Origin: Flavobacterium gelatinilyticum
GTDB lineage: Bacteria > Bacteroidota > Bacteroidia > Flavobacteriales > Flavobacteriaceae
Assembly (NCBI RefSeq): GCF_027111295.1
Contig: NZ_CP114287.1
Coordinates: forward strand, 62,001 to 126,000
DNA length: 64,000 nt
Direction: 5' to 3'
Both the position numbers and the translations under genes were made by a program. Under the pieces are notes generated by a model. The model had not been told where the DNA came from. It worked only from the letters and a program-made list of their open reading frames with translations, and made no database searches. Below, piece after piece: positions 34,983-45,046 of the stretch; the stretch's first letter is position 1, and the number at the start of each line of letters is the position of its first letter.

Positions 34983-37900
34983 ATGAAAAAAAGTACGTTA
35001 TTTATTTGTGCTGTACTCAGTTTTTGGACATTCGGCACAACGGTTTTACAGGCACAAAACGGAGATCAGATTTTGGACGGAATCGGGGAAACCGGATTAA
35101 TTGCCCGTTATGTTTTTGACGGTGATGCAAAAGACTGGTCACGAAACAATCTGCATGGTAAAATAGACTCAAAGGCGAAATTTGTAAACGACGATCAGTT
35201 TGGTAAAGTACTTTCGCTGCCTGTTGACAGCAAATCTTTTGTTTCTATTCCTGCTGATGGAGTTTTAGGCGAAGAATCATTGAGTATTACAGGATGGGTT
35301 TACCTTCGTTCGGCACAAAAAGGACAGTATTTTTTTGATTTCGGAAAAAGTGCCGCTTCGCATTTTTTTACGGCGCCGGCAGGAACTCAGACCAAACCGG
35401 GTTTACTAACCGAAATTACGGGAGCAAAAGGAACGAAATACAATACAGCTTCTCCTGCATTACCCATAAACAAATGGAATCATATAGCTGTCGTATTTAA
35501 TATTCCGTCGAAAACAGTCAGCACCTATGTAAATGGCATTTTAACAGGGGAAACAAAGAATGCCGAATTAAATCTGGAACAATTATTTGACAGTAAATCA
35601 GTCGAAAAAAACAAGCTTTTTATTGGGAAATCAATATCTGATGAAGATTCCTATCTCAACGCTAAATTGCACGATTTCAGGATTTACAGAATTTCTTTAA
35701 ATCAAAAACAAATCAGCCGTATTTTTAATAACGCCTTTAGAGACGGAGAAGAAGAAGAAGCGCCGGAAGAGAAAAATGCCGATCTTCCGTCATTTGCTAA
35801 AACAACGCCTCAGTTGTATAACCAGTATTTAACCAGCGTACAGGATATAAAAGTAGAAACAACAGCAGGATACCTGCCAAGAATCCCGTCGTATGTTAAA
35901 GGAGTTTACAGAGACGGTGTTCAGGGACCGGAAGTACGCGTGATCTGGCCTTCGCCAAAAGACAATCAAGAAGTGCTTAAAGCAGGACAATATACCGTAA
36001 CCGGAATAGTTTCCGGAACCGATTTAAAACCAAAAGCAGTTATAACGGTAAAAGAAGCCAAAACCAGTAAAGCGCCAAAACGAAAACTGGAAGCTTTTAA
36101 TCTGGACCAGGTTTCATTAAATAAGGATAATGACGGACAGCAGACAAAATTTATCGAAAACCGCAATAAGTTTATCACCACATTGGCCGCCACAGATCCT
36201 GATTCGTTTCTTTACATGTTCCGCAATGCATTCGGACAGCAACAGCCCAAAGAAGCAGAACCGCTTGGTGTATGGGACACGCAGGAAACCAAATTACGCG
36301 GACATGCAACCGGCCATTACCTCACAGCAATTGCTCAGGCGTATGCCAGTACAGGGTATGATAAAACGCTGCAAGCCAATTTTGCCGATAAAATGCAGTA
36401 TTTGGTTCATACATTATATGACTTATCACAGCTTTCCGGACAGCCAAAAGAAGTTGGAGGAAAATTTGTTTCAGATCCTGCGGCAGTACCGCCGGGACCA
36501 GGCAAAACAGATTATGATTCAGATTTAAGTGCGGAAGGAATCCGTACCGATTACTGGAATTGGGGTAAAGGATTTATCAGCGCTTATCCGCCGGATCAGT
36601 TTATTATGCTTGAAAAAGGCGCTACTTACGGTGGGCAGAAAACCCAGATTTGGGCGCCGTATTATACGCTGCATAAAATTATGGCAGGCTTAATGGATAT
36701 TTACGAAGTAAGCGGCAACGAAAAAGCACTTGCCACAGCCAGAGGAATGGGAGACTGGGTATATGCCCGAATGAAAAAACTCCCAAAGGAAACGCTTATC
36801 AGTATGTGGAACCGATATATAGCAGGAGAGTTTGGCGGTATGAACGAAGCGATGGCTCGTTTATACCGAATTACAAAAGATCCTCATTATTTAGAAACAG
36901 CGCAGTTATTTGATAATATCAAAGTATTTTACGGTGATGCCAATCATTCGCACGGACTGGCAAAAAATGTTGACACTTTCCGCGGACTGCATGCCAATCA
37001 GCACATTCCGCAGATTATGGGAGCACTCGAAATGTACCGCGATTCAGATGCTTCAGACTATTATCACGTAGCCGATAACTTTTGGTACAAAACCGTAAAC
37101 GATTATATGTACAGTATTGGCGGCGTGGCAGGAGCCAGAAATCCAGCCAATGCAGAATGTTTTATCAGTCAGCCCGCCACGATTTACGAAAATGGATTTT
37201 CATCGGGAGGTCAAAACGAAACCTGCGCGACCTACAACATGCTGAAATTAACAGGCGATTTGTTTTTATACGAGCAGAAAGGAGAATTAATGGATTATTA
37301 CGAACGCGGGCTTTACAATCATATTCTGGCTTCGGTAGCGCAGGACAGTCCGGCGAATACCTATCATGTTCCGTTAAGACCCGGTTCTGTAAAACAATTC
37401 GGGAATCCGCACATGACCGGTTTTACCTGCTGCAACGGAACAGCAATAGAAAGTAACACAAAATTTCAAAACTCTATTTATTTCAAAAGTGCCGATAATA
37501 AAGCCTTGTATGTCAATCTTTATGTGCCGTCAACTTTAAAATGGACAGAAAAAAACATGACAATTACACAGACAACAGATTTTCCTAAACAGGATTTCAC
37601 CCGTTTGACCATTACAGGAAATGGAAATTTTGACATCAACGTACGTGTGCCTCAATGGGCTTCAAAAGGATTTTTTGTAAAAATAAACGGTAAAGAAGAA
37701 AAGGTGAAAGCAGAGCCGGGAAGCTATCTGACCTTAAACCGCAAATGGAAAGACGGCGATACGATAGAGCTGCGCATGCCGTTTGAATTTCATTTAGAAC
37801 CCGTAATGGATCAGCAGAACGTTGCCAGTTTATTTTACGGTCCGGTTCTGTTAGCCGCACAGGAAACGGAACCTCGTAAAGAATGGCGTAAAGTAACGTT

Positions 37901-38039
37901 TGACGTAAAAGATATCAGTAAATCAATTCAGGGAGATCCTAAAAAACTGGAATTTACAATCGACGGAGTGCAGTACAAACCATTTTATGAGACTTATGGT
38001 CGTCATTCTGTTTATCTGGATGTTACTTTAAAACAGTGA
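34983..38039 (+). CDS. Beta-L-arabinofuranosidase (GH127/GH146 type, DUF1680) with LamG and Ig-like domains
   Basis: 1018 aa. Signal peptide ending TTVLQAQ. Residues ~45-255 are LamG/concanavalin-like (GLIARYVFDGDAKDWSRNNL, then LSITGWVYLRSAQKG), residues ~290-360 an Ig-like domain (EVRVIWPSPKDNQEVLKAGQ), and ~370-1018 the catalytic DUF1680 region. The cysteine/zinc site known from HypBA1 is intact: E746 and C748 in NETCATYNMLKLT and the C816-C817 pair in GFTCCNGTA. The NMLKLT and PLRPGSVK wording is closer to GH146-type enzymes than to HypBA1 itself. These exo-enzymes remove beta-L-arabinofuranose, such as the chains on hydroxyproline in extensins. Second gene behind the S9 peptidase. Confidence 0.88.
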   Translation: MKKSTLFICAVLSFWTFGTTVLQAQNGDQILDGIGETGLIARYVFDGDAKDWSRNNLHGKIDSKAKFVNDDQFGKVLSLPVDSKSFVSIPADGVLGEESLSITGWVYLRSAQKGQYFFDFGKSAASHFFTAPAGTQTKPGLLTEITGAKGTKYNTASPALPINKWNHIAVVFNIPSKTVSTYVNGILTGETKNAELNLEQLFDSKSVEKNKLFIGKSISDEDSYLNAKLHDFRIYRISLNQKQISRIFNNAFRDGEEEEAPEEKNADLPSFAKTTPQLYNQYLTSVQDIKVETTAGYLPRIPSYVKGVYRDGVQGPEVRVIWPSPKDNQEVLKAGQYTVTGIVSGTDLKPKAVITVKEAKTSKAPKRKLEAFNLDQVSLNKDNDGQQTKFIENRNKFITTLAATDPDSFLYMFRNAFGQQQPKEAEPLGVWDTQETKLRGHATGHYLTAIAQAYASTGYDKTLQANFADKMQYLVHTLYDLSQLSGQPKEVGGKFVSDPAAVPPGPGKTDYDSDLSAEGIRTDYWNWGKGFISAYPPDQFIMLEKGATYGGQKTQIWAPYYTLHKIMAGLMDIYEVSGNEKALATARGMGDWVYARMKKLPKETLISMWNRYIAGEFGGMNEAMARLYRITKDPHYLETAQLFDNIKVFYGDANHSHGLAKNVDTFRGLHANQHIPQIMGALEMYRDSDASDYYHVADNFWYKTVNDYMYSIGGVAGARNPANAECFISQPATIYENGFSSGGQNETCATYNMLKLTGDLFLYEQKGELMDYYERGLYNHILASVAQDSPANTYHVPLRPGSVKQFGNPHMTGFTCCNGTAIESNTKFQNSIYFKSADNKALYVNLYVPSTLKWTEKNMTITQTTDFPKQDFTRLTITGNGNFDINVRVPQWASKGFFVKINGKEEKVKAEPGSYLTLNRKWKDGDTIELRMPFEFHLEPVMDQQNVASLFYGPVLLAAQETEPRKEWRKVTFDVKDISKSIQGDPKKLEFTIDGVQYKPFYETYGRHSVYLDVTLKQ

Positions 38040-38154
38040 TAAAATTTAGAAACACAGTATTCAACCCAGCCATTATTCAAAACATAATTCACCCAGATTA
38101 GTGAAATCTGCAATAAAAAATGAAATTCTTGGTAACTAACATAAAACCGGAAAC

Positions 38155-39846
38155 ATGAAAAACTTAATTTTAAGCCTTTTTTTATTTATATTTATGATTA
38201 CACCTTCGTTTTCAAGCGAACTGACAGATGTTGTGAACACCTATCAGTCTGACAAAACAGCTCTTCAAAACTTTTATTCAAATGCGGAATCAGAGGAATA
38301 CTATGTACGATTTTCTAAATTTTATGCTGACTGGTCCAGGCAGATAAAGGAAATTGATTTTAAAAATTTATCCAAAGACGCCAAAGTAGATTATCTTTTA
38401 CTGAAAAACCTCATTGCAAAAGAAGATTACTTTTTGCAGATTGAATACAAAGCTTATAAAGAAGTCGCTTCTGTACTCGATTTTACAGCTGAAATTAATC
38501 TCTTTATTCAGGAAAGAAGAAGAGGAAAACGTCCTGTTGCCAATAAGCTGGCAAAAGCATTTGATGCAGCCGAAATTACCATCGACAAAAAGACAGAACA
38601 GCTGAAAAACAAACCCTTCAAAGACTGGTTTGCAGCCGATAAAGCATCAAAATCCGTTAGATCTTTTCAAAGAGCCTTAAAAGAGGCCTATGAATTCTAT
38701 TACAGCTACGATCCTGATTTTACGTGGTGGATGGAAAAACCCTATCATAAACTGTCTGAAAAGCTTAAAACGTACGAAGAATTTTTAAAAACAAATTATG
38801 CTAAAACCAGTGTAAAAGACGATGGAAGCGGTATTATTGGAAAACCAATCGGCAGAGAAGCCATTATAAAAAGTCTTTCATACGAATATATTCCGTATTC
38901 GCCCGAAGAATTAATTGCCGCGGCTCAAAGTCAGTTTGAGTGGTGCAAAAAAGAAATGATCAAAGCCTCTGCCGAATTGGGTTACAAAAACGACTGGAAA
39001 GCCGCTCTTGAACACGTTAAAGATACCTACGTTCCGGCAGGAGAACAGCCTCAGGCTATTACCGATTTGTACAATCATTCGGTAAAATTTATAGAAGACC
39101 GCGATTTGATAACCCTTCCGGAACTTACAAAAGAAACCTGGCAGATGATTATGATGACGCCCGAACGTCAAAAAATAAATCCGTTTTTTACAGGAGGCTG
39201 GGAAATAAGTATTTCATATCCAACCGAAGATATGGACCAGAAAGATAAACTAATGAGCATGCGCGGGAATAACCCAAATTTTTCTTTCCCAACTGTTCAG
39301 CATGAATTACTTCCGGGGCATAATCTCCAGTTTTTCATGAACAGCCGCCACAAATCTTACCGCGCTCCATTTGACACTCCGTTCTGGATGGAAGGCTGGG
39401 CTTTGTACTGGGAAATCATCCTTTGGAACAAACAATTTCCGCAGACACCGGAACAGAAAATGGGAATGTTATTCTGGAGAATCCACCGTTGTGCGCGAAT
39501 CATCTTTTCGCTTAAATACCATTTAGGAGAAATGACGCCGCAGCAATGTATTGATTTATTGGTAAATGAAGTCGGACACGAAAAAGCCAATGCAGAAGCC
39601 GAAGTAAGACGTTCCTTTGCCAGCGGTGACGCGCCTTTATATCAGGTCGCGTATATGACAGGCGGTTTGCAGTTTTTTGCTTTAAGAAATGAATTATTGG
39701 CAAAAGGATGGACAGAAAAACAATTTCACGACCGTGTTTTAAAAGAAAATATGATGCCTGTTGAATTATTAAGAGTTTTACTCGAAGATCTTCCTGTAAC
39801 CGAAGATTATAAAACAACATGGAAATTCTCAACTGATTTTAAATAA
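38155..39846 (+). CDS. DUF885-family exported (metallo)peptidase
   Basis: 563 aa. Signal peptide MKNLILSLFLFIFMITPSFS. The C-terminal half has the DUF885 signature: VQHELLPGHNLQFFMN (an HExxxGH-like arrangement), FWMEGWALYWEIILW with a conserved glutamate, and AYMTGGLQFFALRNELL. DUF885 proteins are thought to be zinc peptidases related in fold to M32/M3 types; few have been tested. The middle portion is helical. It stands in the degradative gene run between the arabinofuranosidase and a dispersed repeat; I infer oligopeptide breakdown in the periplasm. Confidence 0.8.
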   Translation: MKNLILSLFLFIFMITPSFSSELTDVVNTYQSDKTALQNFYSNAESEEYYVRFSKFYADWSRQIKEIDFKNLSKDAKVDYLLLKNLIAKEDYFLQIEYKAYKEVASVLDFTAEINLFIQERRRGKRPVANKLAKAFDAAEITIDKKTEQLKNKPFKDWFAADKASKSVRSFQRALKEAYEFYYSYDPDFTWWMEKPYHKLSEKLKTYEEFLKTNYAKTSVKDDGSGIIGKPIGREAIIKSLSYEYIPYSPEELIAAAQSQFEWCKKEMIKASAELGYKNDWKAALEHVKDTYVPAGEQPQAITDLYNHSVKFIEDRDLITLPELTKETWQMIMMTPERQKINPFFTGGWEISISYPTEDMDQKDKLMSMRGNNPNFSFPTVQHELLPGHNLQFFMNSRHKSYRAPFDTPFWMEGWALYWEIILWNKQFPQTPEQKMGMLFWRIHRCARIIFSLKYHLGEMTPQQCIDLLVNEVGHEKANAEAEVRRSFASGDAPLYQVAYMTGGLQFFALRNELLAKGWTEKQFHDRVLKENMMPVELLRVLLEDLPVTEDYKTTWKFSTDFK

Positions 39847-40202
39847 AAGGCTGCTGAATACCTTTTTATTTAGATTTTAACCCGTTGGGTACAATTGTAT
39901 TTTCTATGTAACATTTAAAAATTGTAACGCGGATAAAACAGATTTGCTTCGCAAAAACGCGGATAGAACTGATTTATATATTAAATTAAAAAAATCAGTA
40001 AAAATCTGCGTCTTCGTGATAACGAATCCGTCTAGTCCGCATCAAAATATATAATTTTTGAATTACACCTAACGGGCTGATATAATTTTCTCATAGTCCT
40101 TCTATGTGAATTTAAAAGAGTGAAACACCTTTTTAAGCTTAACAAAATCAATTTTCCTGTGTGTTGAAATTATGCGCAGCGGACTAAAAAAACATTTAAA
40201 TT
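39847..40202. other. Intergenic region before the DUF5695 gene
   Basis: 356 bp, no gene. It is largely filled by the long copy of the dispersed repeat (39881-40076, listed separately); after it GTGAAACACCTTTTTAA repeats sequence found after the short copy. A promoter for 40203 is not evident and the 21-bp operator is absent. Confidence 0.45.
39881..40076. repeat. Dispersed intergenic repeat, long copy with terminal inverted repeats
   Basis: Ends CCCGTTGGGTACAATT and AATTACACCTAACGGG are 16-bp inverted repeats with three mismatches. The outer parts match the copy at 23101-23209; an internal stretch of ~84 bases (39917-40000 approximately, including ACGCGGATAAAACAGATTTG) is extra. It has no ORF. 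Its position splits the degradative gene run and may affect transcript ends. Confidence 0.65.
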
Positions 40203-42893
40203 ATGAAAAAAATAAAAGTACTGGTTTTGATGATTTCCTGCTTAATTATTTCAAATAATTTACAGGCACAGGAATATTGGGATAAAATAAAAGCGAAAAA
40301 AGCAACACTCGAAATTGACAAAGGATTTATAAATCTAAAGACAAAAGCCTTTGAATTAAAATTAGTAAAAGCATCACAAACCGTTGCGTCTTTATCTCCG
40401 GCTGCAGACAAAAGTTTCGATTTTACGCCGGGCGACCGATTAGCTATTCGTGATAAAGACGGATTGTATCAGCTTGGCGATATTAACCTGCGAATCAAAG
40501 CCCCGGACGGAAGCTGGAAAAGTTATTCTACAGCTGCAAAACGAGCTGCTGTTACTGCTTTGGATGCATCGGGAATGGTTTTGGCAGCAGCTGATCTTTC
40601 GAATACATTACCACAGGATATTCCCGTAGCCATAAAACGTTTTTATGAAGAAAAGAACGGAAACCTGATTCTTAGATTTGAAATAAAAAATAAAACGAAT
40701 GCAGCTCTGGAAATTGGAGCATTGGGTATTCCGATGATTTTTAATAATATCCTGGAAGGGAAAACATTAGATGAAACCCATGTGCAAAACGTATTTTTTG
40801 ATCCGTACATTGGTAAAGATGCCGGTTATCTCGAAGTAAAAAGATTGAGCGGACACGGACCTGCACTTTTGCTTCTTCCCGAAGAGAATATGCCGTTTGA
40901 AGCCTATCGTCCGTTATTGGATGATGAAACACCAAGAAGTATTGTTTTTGAAGGTTTCCACGAATGGATGCCGTTTAGTAAAGCGTATGCCGAACAGGAA
41001 TGGAAAACGGCGGAACAATGGAATACGCCTGCATCGCTGACTCTTCAGGCAGGCGAATCGAAAAGTTTTGCTTTGAAGTTTGTAATTGCCGACCAGATCA
41101 AAGACATTCAGTCAGTTTTAATTCAGAATGAACATCCTTTGGCAGTTGGTGTTCCCGGATATGTTTTGCCTCTCGATGTAAACGGACAGCTTTTTCTGAA
41201 ATATAAAAAAGCAGTGAAATCGTTAAAAGTAGAACCCGAAGGCACTTTGGTTGTAACCGAAAAATCAAAAAATAAAAACGGTTATTTTCAGTATTCGGTA
41301 CAAGGGAAAAAATGGGGAAGAGCCCGATTAACCGTAACGTACGAGGATGGACTGGAACAAACCATTAATTATAAAGTCATAAAATCAGAAACCCAGACGG
41401 TGGCAGATTTTGGACATTTTTCGACAACGGCACAATGGTTTAATGAGAAAAACGATCCTTTTCATCGAAATCCTTCGGTAATCTCATACGATTATGAAAC
41501 TAAAAAACAAGTAAGCCAGGACAGCCGTGTCTGGATTGCCGGTTTAAGCGATGAAGGCGGTGCAGGCGGATGGCTTGGCGCGATCATGAAGCAATTAATT
41601 GAACCGGATAAAGAAGAAATACAAAAACTGGAACAATTTGTAGACAAAACACTTTGGGGCGGGATTCAGTACAATTCAGCTGATACTTTAAAATACGGCG
41701 TTAAGAAAAGCGTTTTTTATTACGAGCCGAAACTAATGCCCGAAGGAACCTACAGTAAAGACATCAATTATAAAACATGGGCCGCGTGGGATAAAAAAGG
41801 CGCTGATGATCCGGGAAGATCTTATAATTACCCGCACGTTGCCGCCGCACACTGGACAATGTACCGTCTGGCACGTTATCATGAAGGTCTGGTTACCAAT
41901 CACAGCTGGGACTGGTATTTAAAGAATGCCTATGAAACCAGTGTCGCTATGACCAGACTGGCACCATATTATGCACAATTCGGACAAATGGAGGGTACAG
42001 TTTTTTTATTGATTTTGAAAGATTTAAAAAGAGAAGGGTATACTGAAATGGCAAACGATCTGGAAGCCAAAATGAAGCTGAGAGCCGATCACTGGCGATC
42101 CCTGAATTATCCTTTTGGAAGTGAAATGCCCTGGGATTCAACCGGACAGGAAGAAGTTTATATGTGGTCGGATTATTTTGGCTATGCCGATAAAGCAAAA
42201 GTAACCCTTGACGCTATTCTGGCTTATGTACCCGTAATGCCGCACTGGGCCTATAATGGTAACGCACGCAGATACTGGGATTTTCTTTACGGAGGCAAAT
42301 TATCGAGAGTAGAACGTCAGATTCATCATTACGGATCGGCTTTGAATGCCATTCCGGTTTTGGAACAATACAAAAAAACACCCGATGATTTCCATCTGCT
42401 AAAAGCTGGATACGGCGGTTTATTGGGCGGAATTGCCAATATTACCGAAGACGGATTTGGTCCTGCTGCTTTTCATTCGTATCCGGAAACGCTGAAAATA
42501 GATTATTTGTCAGGAGATTACGGTTCCGGTTTCTTTGGTTATGCCGTGAATACCGCAGCATTCATCACCAATGAAAAAGAATACGGCTGGCTGGCTTTTG
42601 GCGGTAACGTAATAGAAAAAGGAGATGAAGTCGAAGTAGAAATTACCACTGCCGCCAAATCGAAAGTATTTATTGCGCCAAAAAAAATCTGGCTGGCGCT
42701 GGATGCAGGAACATTTAAAAAAGTGAGTTATAATGCCAAAACCGGCGCAATTACAGTAACTTTAGACAGCAAAACAACTTATACGCCAAACGCTTATTTA
42801 CGAATAGACAAAGAGGTTAAACTGCCTTATGAAAAAGTGAGAGGGGCGTATAAAATTGCTTTAAAAACCAAACCTGTTCAAATTACCTTTTAA
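40203..42893 (+). CDS. DUF5695-type exported protein, probable carbohydrate-active enzyme
   Basis: 896 aa. Signal peptide MKKIKVLVLMISCLIISNNLQA. I recognise the wording of DUF5695 proteins: an N-terminal beta-sandwich-like region (LEIDKGFINLKTKAFELKLV), a linker around residue 400, then a probable (alpha/alpha)-barrel with repeated aromatic motifs: SRVWIAGLSDEGGAGGWLGA, HVAAAHWTMYRLARYHEGLV, YFGYADKAKVTLDAILAYVP and GGLLGGIANITEDGFGPAAF. The final ~100 residues are again beta-rich. Activity is not established to my knowledge; the six-hairpin look and company of GH42, GH43 and arabinofuranosidase genes suggest a glycan hydrolase. It is 8 bp before the GH42 gene, hence co-translated. Confidence 0.75.
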   Translation: MKKIKVLVLMISCLIISNNLQAQEYWDKIKAKKATLEIDKGFINLKTKAFELKLVKASQTVASLSPAADKSFDFTPGDRLAIRDKDGLYQLGDINLRIKAPDGSWKSYSTAAKRAAVTALDASGMVLAAADLSNTLPQDIPVAIKRFYEEKNGNLILRFEIKNKTNAALEIGALGIPMIFNNILEGKTLDETHVQNVFFDPYIGKDAGYLEVKRLSGHGPALLLLPEENMPFEAYRPLLDDETPRSIVFEGFHEWMPFSKAYAEQEWKTAEQWNTPASLTLQAGESKSFALKFVIADQIKDIQSVLIQNEHPLAVGVPGYVLPLDVNGQLFLKYKKAVKSLKVEPEGTLVVTEKSKNKNGYFQYSVQGKKWGRARLTVTYEDGLEQTINYKVIKSETQTVADFGHFSTTAQWFNEKNDPFHRNPSVISYDYETKKQVSQDSRVWIAGLSDEGGAGGWLGAIMKQLIEPDKEEIQKLEQFVDKTLWGGIQYNSADTLKYGVKKSVFYYEPKLMPEGTYSKDINYKTWAAWDKKGADDPGRSYNYPHVAAAHWTMYRLARYHEGLVTNHSWDWYLKNAYETSVAMTRLAPYYAQFGQMEGTVFLLILKDLKREGYTEMANDLEAKMKLRADHWRSLNYPFGSEMPWDSTGQEEVYMWSDYFGYADKAKVTLDAILAYVPVMPHWAYNGNARRYWDFLYGGKLSRVERQIHHYGSALNAIPVLEQYKKTPDDFHLLKAGYGGLLGGIANITEDGFGPAAFHSYPETLKIDYLSGDYGSGFFGYAVNTAAFITNEKEYGWLAFGGNVIEKGDEVEVEITTAAKSKVFIAPKKIWLALDAGTFKKVSYNAKTGAITVTLDSKTTYTPNAYLRIDKEVKLPYEKVRGAYKIALKTKPVQITF

Positions 42894-42901
42894 AATACAA
42901 A

Positions 42902-44995
42902 ATGAAGCACGCATCCCATTTTTCCAAAACACTATTTATCCTGATTGGATTGTTAACCGGTTTCAATTCAATTGCCCAGAATTTCGAAAAATACTTTCCA
43001 AAAAAAGATCTGACAACGGTTGGGGTATATTATTATCCTGAACATTGGGATGAAAGCCAATGGGACCGCGACCTGAAAAAAATTGCCGAAATGGGTTTTG
43101 AGTTTACTCATTTTGGAGAATTTGCCTGGGCACAGCTGGAACCTCAGGAAGGCGTTTATGATTTTAAATGGCTGGATAAAGCCGTGGCAATCGCAGCAAA
43201 ATACAAACTGAAAATTGTTATGTGCACCTCGACTGCAACACCTCCTGTATGGCTTGTACGCAAACATCCGGATGTGCTGGCGACGTATGAGGACGGAACC
43301 AAAACCGATCACGGTTCAAGACAGCATGCTTCATTTTCGAGTAATTACTATAGAACCTATTCTTTAAAAATGATCGAACAGCTGGCAAAAAAATATGGAA
43401 ATAATAAAAACATCATAGGCTGGCAGGTAGACAATGAACCGGCTCGTTTTCTGGATTACGGAGTAGATGCGCAGCAGCGTTACCGAAATTGGTTAAAAGA
43501 AAAATATAAAAATATAGACGCTCTAAACGATGCGTGGGGAAATAAATTCTGGAGTGGTATTTACAGCAGTTTCGACGAGATTAACATTCCGCTGCACAAA
43601 GAGTGGGGAATGAACCTGCATTCGCAGTTAGACCATTACCGATTTGCCGATGAAGAAACCGCTACTTTTCTGGATTCGCAGGCAGTAACCATTCGAAAAT
43701 ATGTAAGCAAAGACCAATGGATTACTTCCAATTACAGATCCAACTACAATGAAGGTTTTGTAGGCATGAGCAAAGAGCTTGATTTTGACTGCTATACGCG
43801 TTATCTGGTTTATGGGTCTAGTTTGGGAGTAGGAAAAAATGGCTATCGCTTAGGCGACTACACGGCTATAGGAATGTCAAATGATTTTTTCAGACCGCTA
43901 AAAGGAATGTATGGCTGTATGGAATTACAGCCGGGACAGGTAAATTGGGGAAGCATTAATCCGCAGCCATTACCGGGGAGTGTTCGCATGTGGTTATGGC
44001 ACGTTTTTGCCGGAGGAAGCAAGTTTGCCTGTACTTATCGCTTTCGTGCGCCTTTGTACGGTTACGAGCAGTTTCACTACGGAATTGTGGGTACAGACGG
44101 TGTGACACCAACACCGGGAGGTCTGGAATTCAAACAGTTTATAAAAGAAATCGATACACTCCGTAAAAAATACGATGCCAAAGCAAAATTGCCGGATGAT
44201 TATTTAAAGCGAAAAACAGGAATTCTGTTTAATGCCGATAATGTAATGGGAATTGACTTAAACAAACAAACAAAAGAATGGAATACCATAGGACATTTTC
44301 TAAAATATTACAAAGCAGCGAAATCTATTGGCGCGCCGGTTGATTTTGTGAGAGATACGACAGATTTTTCCAGATACCCGTTTTTAATCGTTCCGGCATA
44401 TCAGATGATTGATCAGAAAATGATTGACAAGCTGCGTTTATATGCAAAAAACGGAGGGAATTTAATCTTAAGCTGCCGCTCCGGAATTCAAAATCGTCTG
44501 GGACATCTTTGGGAAACCAAATTTTATGAACCTATGTGGAGTTTAATTGGTTCTCAAATAGATTCTTATGATTTATTGATGCCGCAGTCTCCCGGAACCA
44601 TAAAATTTGAGGATAAAGATTTTAGCTGGACAAGCTGGGGTGATTTATTAAAGCCGAATAAAGGAACAGAAATCTGGGCGACGTATGAAGGTGATTTTTA
44701 TACCGGAACACCCGCGATTATTTTACATAAAGAAGGAAAAGGAACGGTAACCTATATTGGTGTAGATTCGAAAAATAGTGACCTTGAAAAACAGGTAATT
44801 AGAAAATTGTACAAAAAACAAAACACAGCTGTAGAAGAGTATCCGGAAGGCATTATGGTCGATTACCGTGACGGCTTCGGAATTGCGGTTAATTATTCGG
44901 ATAAAGAATACGATATCAATTTACCAAAAAACGTACAAATTATCTTCGGAACAAAATCAATCAAAACGGCTGATGTTCTGGTTTGGAAGTATTAG
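42902..44995 (+). CDS. GH42-family beta-galactosidase-like enzyme, exported
   Basis: 697 aa. Signal peptide ending FNSIAQ. The TIM-barrel start GVYYYPEHWDESQWDRDLKK and FGEFAWAQLEPQEG are GH42 hallmarks; acid/base E179 lies in WQVDNEPARF and the nucleophile E341 in CMELQPGQVNWG. The trimerisation/beta-type domain (residues ~430-640) contains FLIVPAYQMIDQKM. Most GH42 enzymes remove beta-galactose; a few act on alpha-L-arabinopyranosides. In this locus galactan on arabinogalactan-protein side chains is a plausible target. Genes on both sides are 8 bp (DUF5695) and 51 bp (GH43) away. A signal peptide is unusual for GH42, which is often cytoplasmic, but common in Bacteroidetes. Confidence 0.88.
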   Translation: MKHASHFSKTLFILIGLLTGFNSIAQNFEKYFPKKDLTTVGVYYYPEHWDESQWDRDLKKIAEMGFEFTHFGEFAWAQLEPQEGVYDFKWLDKAVAIAAKYKLKIVMCTSTATPPVWLVRKHPDVLATYEDGTKTDHGSRQHASFSSNYYRTYSLKMIEQLAKKYGNNKNIIGWQVDNEPARFLDYGVDAQQRYRNWLKEKYKNIDALNDAWGNKFWSGIYSSFDEINIPLHKEWGMNLHSQLDHYRFADEETATFLDSQAVTIRKYVSKDQWITSNYRSNYNEGFVGMSKELDFDCYTRYLVYGSSLGVGKNGYRLGDYTAIGMSNDFFRPLKGMYGCMELQPGQVNWGSINPQPLPGSVRMWLWHVFAGGSKFACTYRFRAPLYGYEQFHYGIVGTDGVTPTPGGLEFKQFIKEIDTLRKKYDAKAKLPDDYLKRKTGILFNADNVMGIDLNKQTKEWNTIGHFLKYYKAAKSIGAPVDFVRDTTDFSRYPFLIVPAYQMIDQKMIDKLRLYAKNGGNLILSCRSGIQNRLGHLWETKFYEPMWSLIGSQIDSYDLLMPQSPGTIKFEDKDFSWTSWGDLLKPNKGTEIWATYEGDFYTGTPAIILHKEGKGTVTYIGVDSKNSDLEKQVIRKLYKKQNTAVEEYPEGIMVDYRDGFGIAVNYSDKEYDINLPKNVQIIFGTKSIKTADVLVWKY

Positions 44996-45046
44996 TATAA
45001 GCTTGTTGTGTTAAAATAATTAGGCCCGATTAAATCTGAATATACA

